Source: SIG471 sp045638565 (GTDB lineage: Bacteria; Bacillota; Clostridia; Oscillospirales; Butyricicoccaceae). Taken from it: a stretch of DNA of 15,044 nucleotides. The DNA lies in assembly GCA_045638565.1 (NCBI GenBank), contig JAZUBN010000010.1, forward strand, positions 1-15,044, read 5' to 3'. How positions within the stretch are numbered: position 1 is the first letter of the stretch; each line of letters opens with the position of its first letter. The position numbers were made by a program, and so were the translations under genes. The notes below the pieces were generated by a model. It did not search any database, was not told the origin of the DNA, and was given only the letters and a program-made list of their open reading frames with translations. Shown piece by piece: positions 5,420-12,837 of the stretch.

Positions 5420-5448
5420 TTTTCTATTTTGACAAGATATGATATAAT
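5420..5448 (+). promoter_or_regulatory. Probable extended -10 promoter of nth
   Basis: TGATATAAT (5440-5448) is an extended -10 element, with a weak TTTTCT at the -35 position. A TTGACA at 5429-5434 is too close (8 nt) to serve this -10. The leader would be about 23 nt. Confidence 0.45.
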
Positions 5449-5477
5449 TATAAAAAAATCTCATTCGGAGAATTATT

Positions 5478-6119
5478 ATGACTAAAAAGAATATTTTAGA
5501 AACTATAGAACGCCTCAAGGCTCATTACCCATCAACCTGTCAGCTGACACATCAGACCGACTATGAGCTTCTCTTTTCTGTACGTCTTTCGGCACAGTGC
5601 ACCGATGCCCGCGTAAATATGGTAACTCCTACCCTTTTTTCACGTTTTCCTACTCTTGAGGACTATGCAAATGCAGATGTTGAAGAAATCCGTTCGATTA
5701 TCAAATCGTGTGGCTTCTACGTTGTAAAGGGAGCTGACATCAAGAACGCTGCCATTATGCTTCTTGAAAAATTTGGCGGCAAGGTTCCTGACAATATGGA
5801 AGACCTTCTTTCTCTGCCGGGTGTCGGCAGAAAAACTGCAAATCTTATTCTCGGCGATATTTACGGCAAACCTGCCATTGTTGCCGACACACATTGTATC
5901 CGTATTTCAAATCACCTTGGTCTTGCCGATTCAAAGGACCCGTTCAAGGTTGAAATGGCTCTCAAGAAGGTTATTCCACCTGAAGAGCAGAATGATTTCT
6001 GCCACCGCCTCGTTCATTTCGGCAGAGATATCTGTGTAGCCCGTTCGCCTAAATGTGATATCTGTTTCCTCAACGACCTTTGCCCTGATGGCAAAAAGGC
6101 TCTCAAGGCTAAAAAATAA
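5478..6119 (+). CDS. nth: Endonuclease III (DNA glycosylase/AP lyase)
   Basis: 213 aa, the usual length. It removes oxidised pyrimidines from DNA and nicks the abasic site in base-excision repair. Hallmarks in order: LSAQCTDARVN (37-47); the helix-hairpin-helix LPGVGRKTANLIL (113-125) with catalytic Lys119; VADTHC (135-140) with catalytic Asp137; and the 4Fe-4S cluster ligands Cys186-x6-Cys193-x2-Cys196-x5-Cys202 near the C-terminus. CGGAG lies 7 nt before the ATG. It is probably monocistronic. It converges on the pentapeptide-repeat gene with only 3 nt between stops and no hairpin in the gap. Confidence 0.97.
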   Translation: MTKKNILETIERLKAHYPSTCQLTHQTDYELLFSVRLSAQCTDARVNMVTPTLFSRFPTLEDYANADVEEIRSIIKSCGFYVVKGADIKNAAIMLLEKFGGKVPDNMEDLLSLPGVGRKTANLILGDIYGKPAIVADTHCIRISNHLGLADSKDPFKVEMALKKVIPPEEQNDFCHRLVHFGRDICVARSPKCDICFLNDLCPDGKKALKAKK

Positions 6120-6122
6120 AAC

Positions 6123-6731
6123 TTAATCTTCCGGTTCAAACTGACCTCCGCTAAGCTGTTCTGCAATCAGGACACACTGCTGGAGGTCTATTTTTGCCTT
6201 TTTGAATGAAACCACACGTAAATCCGAGCCATTGATATCACTGCTGCGGATATCGCTTTCTTCAAAGCTTGCACCGTCCATTATTGCGCTGTGAAAATCA
6301 CAGTTTCGTAGAGTGCATTTACGGAACTCTGTACCGCTTATATCACATTCGCGGAAACGGATATTTGAAAAATCCTGCTTATAAAAGCTGAGATATCGCA
6401 GATCACAATAACTCCAGTCTCCGCCCTTGATTTCAATAAGTTCACAATCGGAGCCTTCAAAGGATGAGCCTGTCATTTTACAGTTTTCAAAAATTGTACC
6501 GAATAATCTTGCGTATTTGAACTTACAGTTGAGAAAAGCACAATTTTTAAATGTTACACCATTGAGGCGCGCAGATGTAAAATTACACTCCTGAAACATA
6601 ACATCCTCTATCCTTTCAAGGAGAGAAAAATCACAGTTTTTGAAGCTGCATCCTTCGTATGAATTACCATCGATAACCTGTTCCAGTGTTTCGTCCGAAT
6701 AATCTTCTCCTGTAAAAATATTTTTCTCCAT
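6123..6731 (-). CDS. Pentapeptide-repeat protein
   Basis: 202 aa, built almost wholly of pentapeptide repeats with Phe, Leu or Ile at the central position and Cys, Ser or Asn before it (for example CSFKNCDFS, CNFTSARLNG, CDISGTEFRKCTLRNCDFHS), from about residue 26 to 180. These fold into a right-handed quadrilateral beta-helix. The C-terminal segment DLQQCVLIAEQLSGGQFEPED departs from the repeat and probably caps the helix. Some members (Qnr, MfpA, McbG) mimic DNA and protect gyrase. I see nothing that places this one in that group, so the role is open. GAGG lies 7 nt before the ATG. It has its own promoter and is transcribed alone. Confidence 0.9.
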   Translation of the reverse strand: MEKNIFTGEDYSDETLEQVIDGNSYEGCSFKNCDFSLLERIEDVMFQECNFTSARLNGVTFKNCAFLNCKFKYARLFGTIFENCKMTGSSFEGSDCELIEIKGGDWSYCDLRYLSFYKQDFSNIRFRECDISGTEFRKCTLRNCDFHSAIMDGASFEESDIRSSDINGSDLRVVSFKKAKIDLQQCVLIAEQLSGGQFEPED

Positions 6732-6761
6732 TATGATTCCTCATTTCTGCGTTATAGAAAT

Positions 6762-6790
6762 ATTATAACATTCCCGCAGAGATATGTAAA
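6762..6790 (-). promoter_or_regulatory. Promoter of the pentapeptide-repeat gene
   Basis: Minus strand: -35 TTTACA (6790-6785), an exact 17-nt spacer, -10 TATAAT (6767-6762), about 31 nt before the ATG. Confidence 0.75.
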
Positions 6791-6803
6791 TACAGACATA
6801 AGA

Positions 6804-6829
6804 AAAAGCCGCCCTGATGGACGGCTTTT
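6804..6829 (-). terminator. Rho-independent terminator of the OppDF operon
   Basis: On the minus strand AAAAGCCG and CGGCTTTT form an 8-bp stem extended by two G-C pairs past one mismatch, with an ATCA loop, followed by TTCTTATG. It begins 9 nt after the stop of the downstream ATPase gene and isolates it from the pentapeptide-repeat gene. Confidence 0.85.
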
Positions 6830-6837
6830 GATTTTAA

Positions 6838-7806
6838 TTACTTCATGCATCTCCAGCAAGCTACATAGTGACCCTTTTCATATTCAATGAATGGTGGTTC
6901 TTCCTGTGCGCACTTTGGTTCAGCAAAGCGGCATCTTGTATGGAAGTGACAGCCTGATGGTGGGTTGAGTGGAGATGGGATTTCGCCTTCGAGGATGATC
7001 TGTTCCTTTTCGTGAGTTGGGTCAGGAATTGGAATAGCAGACATAAGAGCCTGTGTATATGGGTGAAGTGGCTTTGCGTAAAGTTCTTCGGAATCGGACA
7101 TTTCTACCATCTTGCCGAGGTACATAACACCGATTCTGTTGGAAATGTACTTAACAACTGGAAGACCGTGAGCGATGAAGATATATGTAAGGCCATACTT
7201 ATCCTGAAGATCATTGAGAAGGTTGAGAACCTGAGACTGAATGGAAACGTCGAGCGCGGAAACAGGTTCGTCACAGATGATGAGCTTAGGATTGAGAATG
7301 AGAGCTCTTGCGATACCAATTCTCTGACGCTGACCGCCGGAGAATTCGTGTGGATATCTGTAAATATGTGCAGGAGAAAGACCTACAACGTCCATAAGTT
7401 CTCTTACTCTGTCGTATCTGTCCTTCTTATTGCCGATCTTGTGAACAACCATAGGTTCACCGATGATCTGTTCAACTGTCTTTCTTGGGTCGAGACATCC
7501 GTATGGGTCCTGGAAGATAACCTGAAGGTTTCTTCTTACTTCACGCATTTCATCTCTGCTCATGCCTGTGATGTTCTTGCCCATAAATTCAACATTACCT
7601 GCTGTTGTTGGTACAAGACCAAGAATAGCCTTACCGAGAGTTGTCTTACCACAGCCGGATTCACCAACAAGACCGAATGTTTCACCTTCGTTTACGAAGA
7701 AGGAAACACCGTCAACAGCCTTGATAGCGCCCTTATCCTTGAGAGAGAAACCCTTGGAAATACGATAATGTGTTTTTAAATCATTAACTCTTAAAATTTC
7801 GCTCAT
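6838..7806 (-). CDS. oppF: Oligopeptide/dipeptide ABC importer ATPase, OppF/DppF type
   Basis: 322 aa cytoplasmic ATPase that pairs with the OppD-type subunit to power peptide or nickel-chelate import. Motifs: Walker A GESGCGKT (48-55), Q-loop Gln99, signature FSGGQRQ (155-161), Walker B LIICDEP (175-181) with catalytic Glu180, and H-loop His213. The residue after that His is Gly rather than the common Asp (AHGL). The C-terminal oligopeptide-transporter extension carries Cys286, Cys292, Cys299 and Cys317, a spacing seen in this family and in some members linked to an Fe-S cluster. It starts at an ATG that overlaps the stop of the upstream gene (TAATG), so the two subunits should be made in equal amounts. 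Substrate specificity cannot be read from the ATPase; the oppF name is a family-level call. Confidence 0.93.
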   Translation of the reverse strand: MSEILRVNDLKTHYRISKGFSLKDKGAIKAVDGVSFFVNEGETFGLVGESGCGKTTLGKAILGLVPTTAGNVEFMGKNITGMSRDEMREVRRNLQVIFQDPYGCLDPRKTVEQIIGEPMVVHKIGNKKDRYDRVRELMDVVGLSPAHIYRYPHEFSGGQRQRIGIARALILNPKLIICDEPVSALDVSIQSQVLNLLNDLQDKYGLTYIFIAHGLPVVKYISNRIGVMYLGKMVEMSDSEELYAKPLHPYTQALMSAIPIPDPTHEKEQIILEGEIPSPLNPPSGCHFHTRCRFAEPKCAQEEPPFIEYEKGHYVACWRCMK

Positions 7807-8780
7807 TACTTAACCTCACTTAAATGGCACGCATATCTGTGGCCGTTTTCCAAATATGTAAACTCAGGAGCCTTTGTCTTGCAGATTTCCATAGCGTATG
7901 GGCATCTTGGGTGGAAGCCACAGCCGGATGGCTTGTTATCTGCTGTTGCAATGAAGCCTTCGATTGTATAAAGCTTGCCCTTTGGTGTAGCAAGTGTTGG
8001 GATGGACTTCATAAGACCCATTGTATATGGATGCTTTGGATTCTTGAAGAGCTCAACTGCTTCAGCTTCTTCAACAATCTTACCGAGATACATAACGATA
8101 ACCTTTTCGGACATTTCAGCAACAACGCCGAGGTCATGTGTGATGAGCATAATGGACATACCCATCTTTTCCTTAAGATCTCTCATAAGCTTAAGAATCT
8201 GAGCCTGAATTGTAACGTCGAGAGCTGTTGTTGGTTCGTCAGCAATGAGAAGCTTTGGAGAGCAGGAAAGTGCGATAGCGATCATAACACGCTGACGCAT
8301 ACCACCGGAAAGCTGATGTGGATATTCTCTTGCTCTCTGTTCTGGGAGAGGAATACCTACAAGTCTGAGCATTTCAACAGCCATCTTGTGTGCTTCGTCC
8401 TTGCTCTTACCCTGATGAATAATAATGGATTCTGCGATCTGATCACCGCAGAGCTTTGTTGGATTGAGAGATGTTGTTGGTTCCTGGAAGATCATGGAGA
8501 TATCATGACCGCGAACCTTCTGCATTTCCTTTTCGGAAAGCTCAAGAAGGTTCTTACCTTCAAACATAATTTTACCTGATTCGATTTTACCGGATGGAGC
8601 CTCGATAAGTCTCATAACGGACATGGAAGTTACGCTCTTACCGGAGCCTGATTCACCTACGATACCTACTGTTTCACCTTCATGCACCTGAAAGCTTACA
8701 TCTTCTACAGCAACAGTTTTAACTTTATCTGATGTAAAAGAAGTTACCAGATGCTGAACATCCAAAAGAACTGGTTTCAT
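7806..8780 (-). CDS. oppD: Oligopeptide/dipeptide ABC importer ATPase, OppD/DppD type
   Basis: 324 aa partner ATPase. Motifs: Walker A GESGSGKS (42-49), Q-loop Gln99 in IFQEPTTSLNP, signature LSGGMRQ (157-163), Walker B LLIADEP (177-183) with Glu182, and H-loop His215 in THDLGVV. The C-terminal extension has Cys287, Cys293, Cys300 and Cys318. This gene is first in a two-gene operon with the OppF-type gene. The usual permease (oppB, oppC) and binding-protein (oppA) genes are not adjacent, so they must lie elsewhere or the ATPases serve a separate transporter. AAAGGAG lies 13 nt before the ATG, longer than normal. An in-frame TAA three codons upstream rules out an earlier start, and there is no better ATG downstream. 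Confidence 0.93.
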   Translation of the reverse strand: MKPVLLDVQHLVTSFTSDKVKTVAVEDVSFQVHEGETVGIVGESGSGKSVTSMSVMRLIEAPSGKIESGKIMFEGKNLLELSEKEMQKVRGHDISMIFQEPTTSLNPTKLCGDQIAESIIIHQGKSKDEAHKMAVEMLRLVGIPLPEQRAREYPHQLSGGMRQRVMIAIALSCSPKLLIADEPTTALDVTIQAQILKLMRDLKEKMGMSIMLITHDLGVVAEMSEKVIVMYLGKIVEEAEAVELFKNPKHPYTMGLMKSIPTLATPKGKLYTIEGFIATADNKPSGCGFHPRCPYAMEICKTKAPEFTYLENGHRYACHLSEVK

Positions 8781-8842
8781 ATGAACTTATTTGCTCCTTT
8801 ATATCTTATTCTATATTTTTTCATTTTACAAGTCGTTATTAC

Positions 8843-8871
8843 AGTATATCACTTTTTTGTCAATATGTAAA
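8843..8871 (-). promoter_or_regulatory. Promoter of the OppDF operon
   Basis: Minus strand: -35 TTTACA (8871-8866), an exact 17-nt spacer, -10 TATACT (8848-8843), leader about 56 nt. The rest of 8872-9006 is AT-rich, and I see no gene or clear RNA element in it. Confidence 0.7.
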
Positions 8872-9006
8872 GTGGTTTTTTATAAAGAAACTGTAAATTT
8901 ATGAGGATTTTTAACATAAAAAAGTTTTAATTCTGTCGCCGTTTATGCATATTTTACATTATACCAAGAAAATTATTGTTGAAATTATACATATAGTTTT
9001 ATATAT

Positions 9007-9822
9007 TTATTTTTCTGCCATAGTATACACATCTTCTCTCCTGTGTTTAAGGAGAGGAAGCTGTTCGCGCACTTCTGTTGTTCTGTCCAGCTCAACTTCA
9101 ACAATTTCATATCTTTCCTTTTCATCAAAACGTTCCACTATATCGCCCCAAGGAGAGCAGACAATGGAATTTGCATAGGAAACATAACCTCCGTTTACAT
9201 CACGTGCAGGAGCAACACCCACCGAGAAAACCTGATTATCAAGCGAACGCGCTCTGAACATAATTTCCCAGTGCGCAGGTCCCGTTGTCATATTGAATGC
9301 GGCAGGAACGATGATTGTTTTAGCTCCCTTGAGTGCCATAAGTCGGGCAAGTTCAGGGAATCTGTAATCATAACAGATACAAAGTCCCATTTTGCCAAAA
9401 TCTGTATCAAAAACAGTCACTTCCCTGCCCGGAGTCAGCACAGCAGATTCACAGAAGCTCTGTCCACCCTTGACATTGATATCAAACAGATGCATCTTTC
9501 TGTGACGGGCAATCATTTCGCCGTTTCTGTCAAAGACGAAGGATGTATTGTATACCTTATCCTCATCCAATTCAGGAATTGAGCCGCCAACAATATATTT
9601 TCCAAGTTTTTTCGCCATTTCAGAAAGCATTTTTGTGCTTTCACCGCCGAAAGGTTCCCCATATTCACGGAAGCATTTATTATCATAAGGACTGTTCCAG
9701 ATTTCAGGTAATACTATTACATCTGCATCCTTCACACTTTCAATAGCCTGTCTTGCTCTTTCAATATTAAGTTTTTTATCCGCTGACACCGCAAGCTGTA
9801 TAAGACCAAATTTTACTTTCAT
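9007..9822 (-). CDS. Carbon-nitrogen hydrolase, Nit2/omega-amidase-like
   Basis: 271 aa nitrilase-superfamily enzyme with the full Glu-Lys-Cys triad: Glu40 in VLPEIW, Lys109 in RHRKMHLFD, and Cys150 in GLCICYDYRFPEL. Several stretches recall human NIT2/omega-amidase, notably KMHLFDINVKGG, AFNMTTGPAHWEI (175-187), SLDNQVFSVG and VREQLPLLKHRREDVY at the C-terminus. Omega-amidases deaminate alpha-ketoglutaramate and alpha-ketosuccinamate, the keto forms of Gln and Asn; other amides are possible, so this is a subfamily call by resemblance. GGAGG lies 5 nt before the ATG. It is the last gene of the probable amide-hydrolase operon, preceded by a stem-loop at 9839-9868. Confidence 0.92.
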   Translation of the reverse strand: MKVKFGLIQLAVSADKKLNIERARQAIESVKDADVIVLPEIWNSPYDNKCFREYGEPFGGESTKMLSEMAKKLGKYIVGGSIPELDEDKVYNTSFVFDRNGEMIARHRKMHLFDINVKGGQSFCESAVLTPGREVTVFDTDFGKMGLCICYDYRFPELARLMALKGAKTIIVPAAFNMTTGPAHWEIMFRARSLDNQVFSVGVAPARDVNGGYVSYANSIVCSPWGDIVERFDEKERYEIVEVELDRTTEVREQLPLLKHRREDVYTMAEK

Positions 9823-9838
9823 TGTTCCTCCTTGTTTA

Positions 9839-9868
9839 AGGGGAATGGCAAAAATACGCCATTCCCCT
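9839..9868 (-). other. Intercistronic stem-loop before the nitrilase-family gene
   Basis: On the minus strand AGGGGAATGGC and GCCATTCCCCT form an 11-bp perfect stem around an 8-nt loop. It starts 5 nt after the nitroreductase stop and ends a few bases before the GGAGG site of the next gene. Only two T residues follow it (TTAAAC), so it is a poor terminator and more likely an RNA-processing, stability or partial attenuation element. Confidence 0.7.
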
Positions 9869-9873
9869 GTGCA

Positions 9874-10776
9874 CTACTTTTCTTCGTTATAAATTTCGCC
9901 TGCTGCCATGAAGTTTTCAAGGCCCTGATCCTTCATCATCTTAATGATTTCCTTGCCTCCTGTATACATTACATCTGCTCTGTAATGGAGACCGAAACGA
10001 CGCTGTGTTTCATTGATGAAGCCATCCTTACGAGCCTGTTCAACGATTTCATTGACCTTTTCTTCGTCGTAAGTTGTAAGCAAAGCATTTCTGAACTGCG
10101 CAAGACGTTCTTCAAGGAACTCTTCCTTCTTAGGAAGCTCAAGAATTTTGCCTGCATACTTTGCTTCAAAGCCTTCGTAGATTTCTTCTTCTGTAAACTG
10201 TCTGTATTTGCCTTCGAATACCATCATATCATATGGCATCTTAGGAGCCTTTGGAGGAAGCTTTTCAGCTGCATAGCCAAGGGAAAGAATTACAACAGGA
10301 TATGTGAGCTGAGGCATATCATAAGCATCGATGATTTCCTTGCCGCAGCTGTTGGAAGAGCCAACATAGCAAGAGCCGATGCCAAGCATATGAGCTGCTG
10401 TTTCGATAGTCTGAGCAGCACACATAACATCCTCTATGGCGATGAGGAAGTGCATATATATTTTTCTGTTGTTGAATGGGGCATTCTTCTGCTTTGCATA
10501 AATGCTGTATTTATACCAGTCAAATACAAAAATGAGGTTTGTATCGGCATGTTCGATAAAAGGCTGACCGCCGCACATTTTGGAGAGAGCCTTATTCTTT
10601 TCCTTATCTCTTTCAACAATGATGGAATATGGCTGAAGATTTCCGCCTGTTGCAGCTTTAAGACCTGCTTCGAGAATAAGCTTAAGGTCTTCGTCAGGGA
10701 TTTTCTTATCAATAAAGTTTCTTATTGAACGTCTGTCTGTCATATGCTTGACAGCTTCATAACCGTATTCAAACAT
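9874..10776 (-). CDS. Nitroreductase-family flavoprotein with C-terminal extension
   Basis: 300 aa. The N-terminal part is an FMN-binding nitroreductase fold: RRSIRNF (15-21) contacts the FMN phosphate, TGGNLQPYS (43-51) is the conserved NxQPW-like loop, and MLGIGSCYVGS lies in the dimer/FMN region. Such enzymes use NAD(P)H to reduce nitro groups, quinones or flavins, but many have unknown natural substrates. Typical members have about 170-250 residues; here a charged, mostly helical tail of about 80-90 residues follows the core (from about 210, including RRFGLHYRADVMYTGGKE). AAGGAG lies 7 nt before the ATG. It sits between the DUF3842 gene and the nitrilase-family gene, flanked by stem-loops on both sides, and may belong to the same operon. 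Confidence 0.88.
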   Translation of the reverse strand: MFEYGYEAVKHMTDRRSIRNFIDKKIPDEDLKLILEAGLKAATGGNLQPYSIIVERDKEKNKALSKMCGGQPFIEHADTNLIFVFDWYKYSIYAKQKNAPFNNRKIYMHFLIAIEDVMCAAQTIETAAHMLGIGSCYVGSSNSCGKEIIDAYDMPQLTYPVVILSLGYAAEKLPPKAPKMPYDMMVFEGKYRQFTEEEIYEGFEAKYAGKILELPKKEEFLEERLAQFRNALLTTYDEEKVNEIVEQARKDGFINETQRRFGLHYRADVMYTGGKEIIKMMKDQGLENFMAAGEIYNEEK

Positions 10777-10818
10777 AATAGTTCTCCTTTTCTGCAGCTT
10801 TCTCGCTGCTTAAACATA

Positions 10819-10850
10819 CAAAGCCCAATGTTATTCAACATCGGGCTTTG
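10819..10850 (-). other. Intercistronic stem-loop before the nitroreductase gene
   Basis: Minus-strand RNA: CAAAGCCCGATGTT pairs with AACATTGGGCTTTG over 14 positions with one G-U wobble and a GAAT loop. The wobble pairs only in minus-strand RNA (A-C on the plus strand), so selection is probably on this transcript. The sequence after it (TATGTTTAAG) is not a good T-tract. It is either a leaky terminator or a processing/stability element between the DUF3842 and nitroreductase genes. Confidence 0.7.
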
Positions 10851-10858
10851 AAAAGCTG

Positions 10859-11266
10859 TTATCCTATGATATCGTATAGTTTTCCGGCCGCTTCATTTAC
10901 AAGATCATTGATGCCGATGTTTTTAGTTCCGACAATATAGTTGTTGCATTTGTTAACCGGGATAAGAAGTTTGAAGGCTTCACTTTCGCCTACAGCAAGA
11001 GCCATTTTCGGTGTCACCTCTCCCATAAGAGCATTGGCAACAATAATCCCGACAGGACCAATTATTACATCAGCATTTTTAGCATTTACAACAACAGGGT
11101 TTTCGCCTGTCGCCCCCATATCCGCCCCTGCTTTAAGCATAACAGATGTGGCAATGCTGTTTGTACCTATGGCTGTAAGTTGTAATGAAGGCTTATCTGC
11201 CTTTATTTTTTCGATAAGCAGTTTGCCAAGTCTGCCGCCCTGCCCATCAATGATTACTATTTTCAT
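10859..11266 (-). CDS. DUF3842 family protein
   Basis: 135 aa, function unknown. The N-terminus MKIVIIDGQGGRLGKLL has a Rossmann-type beta-strand and glycine-rich loop (residues 3-14), which hints at nucleotide binding. Further conserved blocks I associate with DUF3842 are GTNSIATSVMLKAGAD (34-49), NPVVVNAKNADVIIGPVGI (61-79) and ANALMGEVTP (82-91). It is soluble, with no signal peptide. Its ATG overlaps the stop of the upstream alkaline-phosphatase-superfamily gene (TAATG), so the two are translationally coupled and may work together. A stem-loop follows its stop. Confidence 0.85.
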   Translation of the reverse strand: MKIVIIDGQGGRLGKLLIEKIKADKPSLQLTAIGTNSIATSVMLKAGADMGATGENPVVVNAKNADVIIGPVGIIVANALMGEVTPKMALAVGESEAFKLLIPVNKCNNYIVGTKNIGINDLVNEAAGKLYDIIG

Positions 11267-12045
11267 TAAAGAACACCGAAGAGATGGTAAATCTTAAGGT
11301 CTTCATCGAGGGATGTACCGTGTGTACCGAGCTTTGTTACAGGGTCTGTGTGGATGCCGTGGTCAGGAGAGAATGTGATAAGAGCCTTCTTGCCTTCCCA
11401 CTTCTTCTTTGCCGCTGCAATAAGTTCGATTGCAGATTCTGCATTGTACTTGAGAGCGCCGAGAGCAAAATCTGTTTCAGGCTGTGTAGCGTGCATATTA
11501 TCATCATATTCACATTCGTAAACGAGGATGAAATCATATTCGTCCTTTTCGATGATTTCAAGAGCCTTCTGATGAGCGTCCTTATCGCTTTCTGTTTCGA
11601 TTACATCACATGGAGCGTTTCTGAAGATGATTTCGCAGCTGCTGTCTGTCTTTGCGATGATGCAGCCCTTCTTACCTGCTGCCTTGAGAGCGTGGAAAAT
11701 AGTTTCAACAGTGATTGGATACTTTTCATACTTCTGGATGCCGTGTACTTCAGGCATTACACCTGCGATCATTGTAGCATAACATACAGGTGTTACAGAT
11801 GGCATTACAGAAGAAAGTGGCTGCTTGAGAGCATATACATCCATAAGCTTTTCTGTGTACTGTGGGTATTTATCAAAAATCCATGCGCCTACTGCGTCTG
11901 GGGAGAAGAAAAGACATCTTTCAACTGTTTCACCCTTGAGAAGGTCGATAACTTCGTTGATTGGCTGAGTTTCAGCGCCTTCCATAAGAGGAATATTCAT
12001 AGCTTTGCAGATAGTTGCAGGTACATTAGCGAGTGTGTAGTTCAT
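11266..12045 (-). CDS. Alkaline-phosphatase-superfamily hydrolase (phosphodiesterase/nucleotide pyrophosphatase-like)
   Basis: 259 aa, short for the superfamily. The expected two-metal site can be traced: Asp50 in FFSPDAVGAW, the nucleophile Thr85 in PSVTPVCYATMIAG (82-95) followed by HGI (101-103), Asp181-x3-His185, Asp228-His229 in SPDHG, and His242 in GTHGT. This order fits type I phosphodiesterase/nucleotide pyrophosphatase or a related phosphatase. No signal peptide is visible, so it is probably cytoplasmic, unlike classical PhoA. It may hydrolyse a phosphate or phosphonate ester of the compound handled by the operon; the substrate is unknown. AGGAG, overlapping the stop of the creatininase-family gene, lies 7 nt before the ATG. 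Its stop overlaps the DUF3842 start. Confidence 0.82.
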   Translation of the reverse strand: MNYTLANVPATICKAMNIPLMEGAETQPINEVIDLLKGETVERCLFFSPDAVGAWIFDKYPQYTEKLMDVYALKQPLSSVMPSVTPVCYATMIAGVMPEVHGIQKYEKYPITVETIFHALKAAGKKGCIIAKTDSSCEIIFRNAPCDVIETESDKDAHQKALEIIEKDEYDFILVYECEYDDNMHATQPETDFALGALKYNAESAIELIAAAKKKWEGKKALITFSPDHGIHTDPVTKLGTHGTSLDEDLKIYHLFGVL

Positions 12046-12054
12046 AATTTTCTC

Positions 12055-12828
12055 CTATCTTTCACATTTGATTGTGTCAAATTCCTTAATAAAGTCACAG
12101 ATATATTCTGTTACAGCATCCATCATTGGCTTACCCCAGTCAGCGCTGGAATAATGAGGGTCATCCTTTGGTCTGCCGTTTGCATACCAGCCGCTCTTGG
12201 ACATATTGATTGTATGATTTCTTACAGGCACATGGCAACCCTTGAACTCAATGCTGCCGAGAGCAATGTACTTCATATTAGGTGTGAGCATATGCTGTTC
12301 CTGTGGCATATAGTCATCCATATTTACACAGCTTGGATCGATTGTGAGCATAGCTGCTGTTTCCTGACCGGAACCATGGCCGCCCTTCCATTCGATGTTG
12401 AGTTCACCTGCGAGCTGCCACCAGTTGAGGATGCAGGAAATTGCGCCCTTCTTATTGAGGCGGATACCTACTTCAGAAAGAGCAGGGTCGTTGCCGCCGT
12501 GACCGTTGAGGAATACAAACTTTCTGATACCATCGTTATAAAGTGCGTTGCAGATGCTTTCCATAACATTTGTAAGACCTTCAAGACCTATGGAAATTGT
12601 GCCTGGGAAGCCATAATGACCGTCTGCTACACCATATGGCACTGCAGGACAGATAAGAACATCAAGCTTTTCATCGATAGCATTTGCAATATAGCTTGGT
12701 ACGAGATAGTCAACACCAAGACACATATGAGAGCCGTGATTTTCAATGGAGCCGACAGGGATAACTGCAATATCCTTAACCTTAAAATAATTTTCTGCCT
12801 GCTTCCAGCTCATTTTTTCAAGACGCAT
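12055..12828 (-). CDS. Creatininase-family amidohydrolase
   Basis: 257 aa cytoplasmic metal-dependent amidohydrolase. The family metal ligands are all present: Glu29 and His31 in PVGSIENHGSH (24-34), Asp40, His110 in LNGHGGN (107-113), and Glu156 in GGHGSGQETAAM (149-160). Members open cyclic or linear amides: creatinine, the formamide intermediate in riboflavin/F420 synthesis (ArfB), or the mycofactocin peptide (MftE). No sequence clue selects one of these. The IadA-like gene ends 9 nt upstream and the phosphatase-superfamily gene starts 9 nt downstream. The ribosome binding site is weak (AGG overlapping the upstream stop), which suggests coupling to the gene before it. Confidence 0.92.
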   Translation of the reverse strand: MRLEKMSWKQAENYFKVKDIAVIPVGSIENHGSHMCLGVDYLVPSYIANAIDEKLDVLICPAVPYGVADGHYGFPGTISIGLEGLTNVMESICNALYNDGIRKFVFLNGHGGNDPALSEVGIRLNKKGAISCILNWWQLAGELNIEWKGGHGSGQETAAMLTIDPSCVNMDDYMPQEQHMLTPNMKYIALGSIEFKGCHVPVRNHTINMSKSGWYANGRPKDDPHYSSADWGKPMMDAVTEYICDFIKEFDTIKCER

Positions 12829-12837
12829 AATTTATAC

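Noticed and set aside
5429..5434. TTGACA as the -35 box of nth
   Set aside because: It is only 8 nt from the nearby TATAAT and about 14 nt from TATAAA, outside workable spacing; an extended -10 is a better explanation.
6123..6731. The pentapeptide-repeat protein as a Qnr-type quinolone-resistance protein
   Set aside because: The repeat alone does not show gyrase protection; I cannot see the Qnr loops, and the divergent cap does not match my memory of Qnr.
8872..9006. A possible small RNA or second promoter in the AT-rich gap upstream of the OppDF promoter
   Set aside because: A TATAAT-like box is present on the minus strand (8963-8958), but it has no acceptable -35 at normal spacing, and I see no stable hairpin or conserved RNA motif.
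9832..10728. A 298-codon plus-strand frame over the nitroreductase gene
   Set aside because: It is an antisense shadow of a gene with FMN-binding motifs and a proper ribosome binding site on the minus strand.
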